Made by a program: the position numbers and the translations under genes
The notes under the pieces: generated by a model
The model's input: only the letters and a program-made list of their open reading frames with translations
Told to the model about the DNA's origin: nothing
Databases searched by the model: none
DNA from: Sphingomonas sp.
Lineage (GTDB): Bacteria; Pseudomonadota; Alphaproteobacteria; Sphingomonadales; Sphingomonadaceae
Assembly: GCF_026460985.1 (NCBI RefSeq)
Contig: NZ_JAPKNM010000094.1
Span: 1-64,000 of the forward strand
Length of the DNA: 64,000 bases
Reading direction: 5' to 3'
Shown: positions 57,815 to 64,000 of the stretch, one piece after another
Numbering within the stretch: the first letter of the stretch is position 1
Layout of the letters: each line of letters opens with the position of its first letter

Positions 57815-60800
57815 TCAGCGCAGATTGAAGCGGATGCCGACGCGGAATTGCCGGCCGAGCAGGTCCGAATAGGTGCTGTTCGCCGCCAGGCCGGTCTCCG
57901 GCAGCAGCAACGGCCAGCGGTTGAACAGGTTCGTCACGTTGAAGAACATCTGCGCTTCGGAACCGCTCATGACGATCTTCTGCGAGAGGTTCAGGTCGAC
58001 GTAGAACAGCCCCGAGACATTGTTGTCGTCATACGTCTGAGTCTGCGAGCTCGTGGTGGTGACCGGGCATCCGGTCTGGCACTCGACGCCGTTGGCATCA
58101 TATCGACCTGCACTCACACCACGGCCCGTGACCGTGGCCGAGAAGTTCGGGGTAGCGTAGGTCGCGCTGCCGCGGAAGATCCAGGTCGGCGTGCTTGCCT
58201 GGCCGCCGTTCACGCCGACGGTGTTGACCGGCCTGGTGCCCGGAATGCCGGTGTTGACGATGTTCTCGATATAGCGCGTTGCGGTGCCCTTGATCGTGAA
58301 GCTGTCCTCGCTGCCGAGCGGGACGCGGTACGCAGCATCGAAGTCGATACCGCGCACCAGCCTGCTCACGAAGTTGAACGGTTGGCTGCGGATCAGCAGA
58401 TAGGGCGAGTTCGGCAACGAGCGGGTCGCATCCTCCGTGATCGCGTCGCAGAAACTCTGGTTGCCCTCGGCACAGCGATTGACGATCTCCTGCGCGCTGA
58501 TCGAGTCGATCGCCCCCGACAAGTCGATGCGGAAATAGTCGGCCGAGGCAGTGAAGCCCGGCAGGAAACGCGGCGAGAGCACGGCGCCGATGTTCCACGA
58601 ATTGGCGACCTCGGGCTTCAGGTCGGGATTGCCGGTGACAAGGCCCGAATAGCCGAACCTCTGGGTCCCGCTCGTCCCGGTGCCGCCAGGGACGAAATTG
58701 GGGTTGGCCACCGTATCGCTGTTCGCCGTACCCGCCTGATAGAGCTCGTTGAGGTTGGGTGCGCGGATGTCGCGCGAGCGCGTCACGCGGAAGCGGATGT
58801 CCTCGATCGGCTGCCAGGTCGCACCCAGCTTCCAGGTGGTGACATAGCCCGCGTTCGAATAATCGGTGGCGCGCACCGCGCCGTTGAACTCGAGGCCGAG
58901 GCCCAGCGGAACCACCGTCTCGAGATAGGCTTCCTTGACGTTGTACTTGCCGGTGAAGGGCAGATAGTTGCCGACCGACCACTGGTTGGTCGTGCCGGTG
59001 GTGGTGACGATCGGCTGGAACTCGGTCGGCACCGAACCGCGGATCTTCTCCTCGCGATATTCGCCGCCCACCGCGATGCTGACATCGCCCGCCCAGGTGG
59101 CGAACGGCGTCAACGACAGGTTGGCGCCGGTGACGAACTGCTCCATCACCTGGTCGCGATACGGGTCGCCCAGCGCATAATCGATCGCCGCGGGGTTGGC
59201 GACGCCGACGCCCAGACGATTGAGCGGCACGCAATTCGGATCGTTGTTGGTCGTGCTGGCATCGACGTTGATCAGGCACTGGATCGAACCGGTGGCATAG
59301 CCGCCCGCATTTCCGGCCGGAGCGAAGGCCGATGCGGTCGCGTTGGCCATGCGGGTGTTGTTCATGATGTTGCGAAGCTGCTCGTGCAGGTCGGACCGGC
59401 TGTACTGCGCGAAGACGTCCCAGCGCGCATCCCGGCCGAAGGCGTCGAAATTGCCCTCCGCGCCGACCACATAGCGCTGCACCTTGCGTTCGTTGTTGAT
59501 GCCGCGGAACGGCAGGTCGGCCGCCGTCGTGGTGACGCTGACGCTGGTGACGCCGGCGAGCTGCGCGGCACCCAGGGTCTGGAGCGCATAGGCGTTGCAG
59601 GTGACCGGAACCGGCACGGTCGTGCAGCCGGTGGTGTTCATCGTGAACGACGACAAATTGGGCCCGGCGTTGAAGAACACTTCCTGCCGGTTGTACGATC
59701 CTTCGGCGAAGAGCTCGACGCCGTCGGCGACCTCGAAGCTCAGGCGGCCGAACACGCCCCAGCGATCGTCCTCGGGGTTGAGCCCGATCCGGCGGCCCGA
59801 ATCATTGAGCTGCCAGTCTCCCCCCACGGTCCGGGTGGGAGCGCTGCCGCTGCCCAATGCCGGAGAGGTGATGGAGCCGTACTGGAACGGAATCACCTGG
59901 CCGTTCTGGCCGAAATAGAGGCCGCGCAGCCTGTTCGCGACGCCGCCCGCCGAGCCGGTGATGAAGCCGCCTGGCGCCTGGTTCGTCTGGCCGACCGGAC
60001 GGCTGGTCGTGATCCATCGCGGCGTGGTGCTGACCCCGCTGACCCAGGCGGGATCCGAATATTGCACATAGCCGGTGTGGTTCCACGGGCGATCGCCCGG
60101 ATCGACCGAGAAGATGCCGTCCTGGTGCGCGATCTCGGCGTTGAAGATGACGTGGCCGCGGCCGTCGGCGAACGACGTGCCGCCCGAGATGCTGCCCGAA
60201 TAGTTGAAGCCGTCGCCCGCGGAGGTGACGCCGACGTCGCCCTCGGCCCGCAGGCCCTCCAGCTTCTTGTTGAGCACGAAGTTGACCACGCCGGAAACCG
60301 CGTCCGAGCCATAAGCGGACGATGCGCCGCCGGTCACCACCTCGACGCGGTCGACCAGCGCCTGCGGGATGGTGTTGATATCGACCCAGCCATAGATGGT
60401 CGAGCCGACCGAGCGGCGGCCGTCGACCAGGATCAGCACGCGGCCTTCGCCGAGGTTGCGCATGTTGAGCGCGTTGATGCCCGCCGAACCGTTCGAGATG
60501 TTGAGGCGCGAGTTTGCCGGCTTGGTCGAACCGGCGAGCTGCGGCATCTGGTTGACGAAATCGGCGATATTGTTGGTCGGCGAGGTGTTTTCGATATCCT
60601 CCCTGGTAAGAACGGTCAGCGGCGTCGGCGCCTTGAAGCCGTCGCGAATGACGCGGGTACCGGTGACGACCACTTCCTCGCCGCCCGTCTCCGTCTGTGC
60701 CGGCGTCCCCTGTTCGGACCCCGCAGCCGACGGTGCCGTCTGCGCCGCCGCTGGCGCGGCCAAGGCAGTGGCGAGCGCGATCGCCGCCAGGCTGGAGAAG

Positions 60801-60838
60801 CTCGAAAGGCTGGATTGCCGGCGCGGATTCCTCATCAT
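57815..60838 (-). CDS. TonB-dependent receptor
   Basis: Signal peptide, plug TREDIENTSPTNNIADFVNQMPQLAGSTKP...INALNMRNLGEGRVLILVDGRR; C-terminal RQFRVGIRFNLR. Confidence 0.95.
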   Translation of the reverse strand: MMRNPRRQSSLSSFSSLAAIALATALAAPAAAQTAPSAAGSEQGTPAQTETGGEEVVVTGTRVIRDGFKAPTPLTVLTREDIENTSPTNNIADFVNQMPQLAGSTKPANSRLNISNGSAGINALNMRNLGEGRVLILVDGRRSVGSTIYGWVDINTIPQALVDRVEVVTGGASSAYGSDAVSGVVNFVLNKKLEGLRAEGDVGVTSAGDGFNYSGSISGGTSFADGRGHVIFNAEIAHQDGIFSVDPGDRPWNHTGYVQYSDPAWVSGVSTTPRWITTSRPVGQTNQAPGGFITGSAGGVANRLRGLYFGQNGQVIPFQYGSITSPALGSGSAPTRTVGGDWQLNDSGRRIGLNPEDDRWGVFGRLSFEVADGVELFAEGSYNRQEVFFNAGPNLSSFTMNTTGCTTVPVPVTCNAYALQTLGAAQLAGVTSVSVTTTAADLPFRGINNERKVQRYVVGAEGNFDAFGRDARWDVFAQYSRSDLHEQLRNIMNNTRMANATASAFAPAGNAGGYATGSIQCLINVDASTTNNDPNCVPLNRLGVGVANPAAIDYALGDPYRDQVMEQFVTGANLSLTPFATWAGDVSIAVGGEYREEKIRGSVPTEFQPIVTTTGTTNQWSVGNYLPFTGKYNVKEAYLETVVPLGLGLEFNGAVRATDYSNAGYVTTWKLGATWQPIEDIRFRVTRSRDIRAPNLNELYQAGTANSDTVANPNFVPGGTGTSGTQRFGYSGLVTGNPDLKPEVANSWNIGAVLSPRFLPGFTASADYFRIDLSGAIDSISAQEIVNRCAEGNQSFCDAITEDATRSLPNSPYLLIRSQPFNFVSRLVRGIDFDAAYRVPLGSEDSFTIKGTATRYIENIVNTGIPGTRPVNTVGVNGGQASTPTWIFRGSATYATPNFSATVTGRGVSAGRYDANGVECQTGCPVTTTSSQTQTYDDNNVSGLFYVDLNLSQKIVMSGSEAQMFFNVTNLFNRWPLLLPETGLAANSTYSDLLGRQFRVGIRFNLR

Positions 60839-61001
60839 CGACCCCTTTTCATTGATCTCAGGACCGGCGGAGCCGGCCTGCGCGAATGCCTCCCGCGGCA
60901 ACGCTCCGCACGCTCGCTGCCGCCTCGTTCGGGCCGCATGGGACAGTGCAGGCGGCAAAGGTGCGCCGTGCCCGAACGGAGCGTCAAGGCGGCGACAGGT
61001 T

Positions 61002-61063
61002 CTATGGCTTACCCGGGCCATAGCCGCAGACTATGGCTCCCGGCCATAACCTCGCTCTATGGG
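61002..61063. promoter_or_regulatory. Array of alternating CTATGGC/GCCATAG half-sites in a divergent intergenic region
   Basis: CTATGGC 61002-61008, GCCATAG 61017-61023, CTATGGC 61031-61037, GCCATAA 61043-61049, CTATGGG 61057-61063. Confidence 0.6.
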
Positions 61064-61144
61064 CGGGGAAGCGCTTGCCATGCGACTGGGCGGTAGTACG
61101 GACCCTAGCCTTGGGGCGAACCGCAACAGCAGGAAGTTTTGCCG

Positions 61145-63499
61145 ATGCTCGACCGTCGTTCGTTCCTGCTCGGTTCGGTGGCGACGCTCGCACTGGCGCC
61201 GGCGGTCCGGGCGCAGGCGGCCGTCGCGCGCTCGGCGACGGTCCGCGGGCCGGGTGCGCCGATCGAGATCGTCGACGACGTGTTCGGCGTGCCGCATATC
61301 CGCGCGCGCACCATAGCCGACGCCTTTTTCGGCCAGGGCTATGTCGTCGCACGCGACCGGCTGTTCCAGATCGACCTCTCGCACCGCCGCGAGCTCGGCC
61401 GGCTCGCCGAGGCGTTCGGCGCCGGTTTCGCGCGGCACGACGCCACCGCGCGGCTGTTCCACTATCGCGGCGACATCGACGCCGAGCTGCGGCGCGTGCC
61501 CGACGAAATGCTCGATTGCGCGCGCGCCTATGTCGCCGGGATCAATGCGCGCATCGACGAGGTCGCCGCCGACCGGTCGCTGCTCCCGCTCGAATATGCG
61601 ATCCTCGGCATCGCGCCGCTCCGCTGGGACGTGCGCGATCTGGTGCTCGCGCGCGGCGCGTCGATCGACAATGCCGATGACGAGGTGCGGCGCGCGCAGC
61701 TCGCCGCTTTGGGCCTGCTCGATCTCGACGCGATCATCGCGCCGCTGCGGCCGAGCTGGACGATGAAAGTGCCCGAGGGGCTCGACGTCGCGGCGGTGTC
61801 CGAGGCGGATCTGGGGATGCTCCAGCTCGGCGGGCTGCCGTTCAGCGCCGAGACGCCGGTCGCCGATCCCGCCGCCGGGCCGGCGGAGCGCGCCAATGCG
61901 GGCAGCAACGCCTGGACGGTCGCGCCTTCGCGCACCGTCACCGGGCGCCCGATCCTCGCCAATGATCCGCATCTCGGCATCGGCGGCTTCGGCCCGCGCC
62001 ACGTCGTGCATCTGAGCGCGCCGGGGCTCGATGTGATCGGCGGCGGCTCGCCCGGGCTGCCCGGGATCATGCAGGGCCACACCGATCGCTTCGCTTTCGG
62101 CCGCACCAATTTCCATATCGACCAGCTCGACCTGTTCGTCCTCGAGCTCCACCCGGAGGATCCCGAGCGCTATCGGCACGATGGCGGCTGGAAGCGGTTC
62201 GACCGGGTCGAGGTCGCGATCCCCGTGAAGGGCGGCGCGGCGCGGAACGTGACCCTGCGCTATGCCGAGCAGGGGCCGGTCGTCTCGCACGATCCGGCGC
62301 GGCGGCGCGCGACCGCCGTCGCCGCGATCGCGATGCAGCCCGGCGCCAGCGGCGCCTTCGCGATGATCGCGATCAACCTCGCGAAGGACTGGAAGAGCCT
62401 GCGCAAGGCGTTCCGTTTCCATCCTTCGCCCACCAACTTCCATTATGCCGATGTCGACGGGAATACCGGCTGGCAGGTGATCGGATTCATGCCGGTGCGC
62501 AAGCGCGGCGAGGGCCTGCTGCCGGTGCCGGGCGACGGGCGCTACGACTGGACCGGCATGCGCGACTTCGCGTCGCTGCCGAGCGAGTACAACCCCGCCA
62601 AGGGCTGGTTCGCCTCGGCCAACCAGAACAATCTGCCCGCCGATTGGCCGCGCGACCGGATCCCGGCCTTCTCGTTCCGCGATCCCTATCGCTACGAGCG
62701 TATCGTCGATGTCCTCTCGCGGCAGGACCGGCATACGCTGGCGGACAGCGTCGCGCTCCACCACGACACGCTTTCGACGCCCGCGCGGGAATTGCTCGCA
62801 CTGTTGCCCGACGGCCCTTCGGCTGCCGCCAGGCCCGCCGCGGACATGTTGCGTGGATGGGATGCGCGGATCGATGCGAACAGCGGCGCAGCGGCGCTAT
62901 ACCAGATCCTCTGGCGCGATCTCGGCAGCCGGATGCTCGCGGCGATCGTTCCGGAGCGCGCGAAGGCGCTGGTGACCGACATCGCGCCGTCGGTGCTGCT
63001 CGGCCTGCTGGTACGGCCCGACGGCCGGCTCGGCGCCGACCCGCAGGCGGCGCGCGATGCGATGCTCGATGCGGCGCTCGTCTCGGCCTGGGCGTCGGCG
63101 CGGTCGCTGCTCGGGCCCGACCCGGCACGATGGCGCTGGTCGACGCTCCATCAGGTGCGGATCCAGCACCCTCTGTCGCGCATCCCGGCGATCGCCGCCG
63201 CCTTTCCCGCGATCGAGGGTGCGGGTTCGGGCGGGGATTCGTACACGGTGATGGCGCGCTGGCTGGGCAGCGGCCCCGGTTGGCGCGTCGGCGGCGGAGC
63301 GAGCTACCTGCAGGTCATCGATGTCGGCGCGTGGGACAATTCGCTGATGCTCAACCTGCCCGGCCAGTCGAACGATCCGCGCTCGCGGCACTATGGCGAT
63401 CAATATGCCTCGTGGGTCGCGGGCGAGATGCGGCCGATGCTGTTCAGCCGCGCCGCGGTCGACGCCAATGCGGCCGGGCGCACCACGCTGCGTCCGTGA
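61145..63499 (+). CDS. Penicillin acylase family protein (Ntn hydrolase)
   Basis: DRRSFLLGSVATLALAPAVRAQA signal, EIVDDVFGVPHIRARTIADAFFGQGYVVARDRLFQ, autoproteolysis GSNAWTVAPSRT, NDPHLG. Confidence 0.93.
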   Translation: MLDRRSFLLGSVATLALAPAVRAQAAVARSATVRGPGAPIEIVDDVFGVPHIRARTIADAFFGQGYVVARDRLFQIDLSHRRELGRLAEAFGAGFARHDATARLFHYRGDIDAELRRVPDEMLDCARAYVAGINARIDEVAADRSLLPLEYAILGIAPLRWDVRDLVLARGASIDNADDEVRRAQLAALGLLDLDAIIAPLRPSWTMKVPEGLDVAAVSEADLGMLQLGGLPFSAETPVADPAAGPAERANAGSNAWTVAPSRTVTGRPILANDPHLGIGGFGPRHVVHLSAPGLDVIGGGSPGLPGIMQGHTDRFAFGRTNFHIDQLDLFVLELHPEDPERYRHDGGWKRFDRVEVAIPVKGGAARNVTLRYAEQGPVVSHDPARRRATAVAAIAMQPGASGAFAMIAINLAKDWKSLRKAFRFHPSPTNFHYADVDGNTGWQVIGFMPVRKRGEGLLPVPGDGRYDWTGMRDFASLPSEYNPAKGWFASANQNNLPADWPRDRIPAFSFRDPYRYERIVDVLSRQDRHTLADSVALHHDTLSTPARELLALLPDGPSAAARPAADMLRGWDARIDANSGAAALYQILWRDLGSRMLAAIVPERAKALVTDIAPSVLLGLLVRPDGRLGADPQAARDAMLDAALVSAWASARSLLGPDPARWRWSTLHQVRIQHPLSRIPAIAAAFPAIEGAGSGGDSYTVMARWLGSGPGWRVGGGASYLQVIDVGAWDNSLMLNLPGQSNDPRSRHYGDQYASWVAGEMRPMLFSRAAVDANAAGRTTLRP

Positions 63500-63512
63500 A
63501 AGCGGCTCGGCG

Positions 63513-63995
63513 TCAGGCGGGCACGGGCTTGCGCACCCTCCAGCTCAGATAGCCGAGCGCGAGCCCCTCGGTGATCAGCCCCAGGCCCAGCAGCGCGCCG
63601 AGCAGCCAGGCCGAGGCGGCGGGGAGCCGATAGGCGAGGTAGAAGGAGAGCGCGACACTCACCGCGCCGCCGAGCGCCAGCCATGCCCAATTGGGGAAGG
63701 GCCGTATCGTCAGCGCGAGGCTGATCTTCGAGACGCCCTCGATCATGAGCAGCACGACGACCAGCATCGAGATCGCCAGAAGGCCGCCGCTGGAGTTGCG
63801 CACGAACATTGCGCCGACGATCAGGAACAGGCTCACCGACACCAGTTGGAGCCAGAATTGCGGCACCGATCCGGCTCCGATCAGGCCCAGCGCCTGGATG
63901 AGCCCGGTCACGATGAGCAGCCAGCCGAGAAAGTTGACCAGCGCCATCGACGACGTGACCGGGAAAGCGAGCGCCAGCACGCCGCTCGCGACCAT
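63513..63995 (-). CDS. HdeD-like/DUF308 membrane protein, possibly truncated by window edge
   Basis: Repeated TM segments (FLGWLLIVTGLIQALGLIGAG, LLAISMLVVVLLMIEGVSKISLAL); N-terminus may lie beyond 64000. Confidence 0.75.
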   Translation of the reverse strand: MVASGVLALAFPVTSSMALVNFLGWLLIVTGLIQALGLIGAGSVPQFWLQLVSVSLFLIVGAMFVRNSSGGLLAISMLVVVLLMIEGVSKISLALTIRPFPNWAWLALGGAVSVALSFYLAYRLPAASAWLLGALLGLGLITEGLALGYLSWRVRKPVPA

Positions 63996-64000
63996 CAGCA

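Noticed and set aside
57848-61096. 1082-aa plus-strand ORF
   Set aside because: Antisense to the minus-strand TBDR, which has signal peptide, plug and barrel features.

Overview
A 64 kb GC-rich chromosomal segment. Gene content (many TonB-dependent receptors, tryptophan-halogenase/cupin carbohydrate loci, sphingomonad-type intergenic hairpins) suggests a Sphingomonas-like alphaproteobacterium; this is inference, as no search was run. Backbone genes: initiator tRNA-Met, tRNA-Gln(TTG), tlyA-like, proC, ilvE-type aminotransferase, ubiK-like, rluE-like. Accessory blocks: (1) an RTX/ExeM-like secreted nuclease with its own type I exporter, separated by a strong terminator-like hairpin; (2) a class II-type Fic gene whose promoter carries four copies of a 15-bp dyad (GTGAA-N5-TTCGC); (3) an apparent envelope/exopolysaccharide cluster (two REC-only regulators, TPR+YaiO-type barrel, HEAT protein, processive GT2) divergent from a CHASE3/PAS hybrid kinase; (4) a LacI-TBDR-flavin halogenase-JmjC/cupin-DUF6445-GH30-MFS locus with a perfect LacI-type operator; (5) TBDR plus two GH2 enzymes; (6) a VirJ/AcvB-MprF operon; (7) a divergent TBDR/penicillin-acylase pair with a regular CTATGGC/GCCATAG half-site array. 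The best candidates for under-described biology are the oxidative module in block 4, the Fic operator array, the GT2-HEAT-YaiO-REC-REC cluster and the acylase/TBDR operator array. Many long antisense ORFs in the supplied track are GC-rich shadow frames and were rejected.
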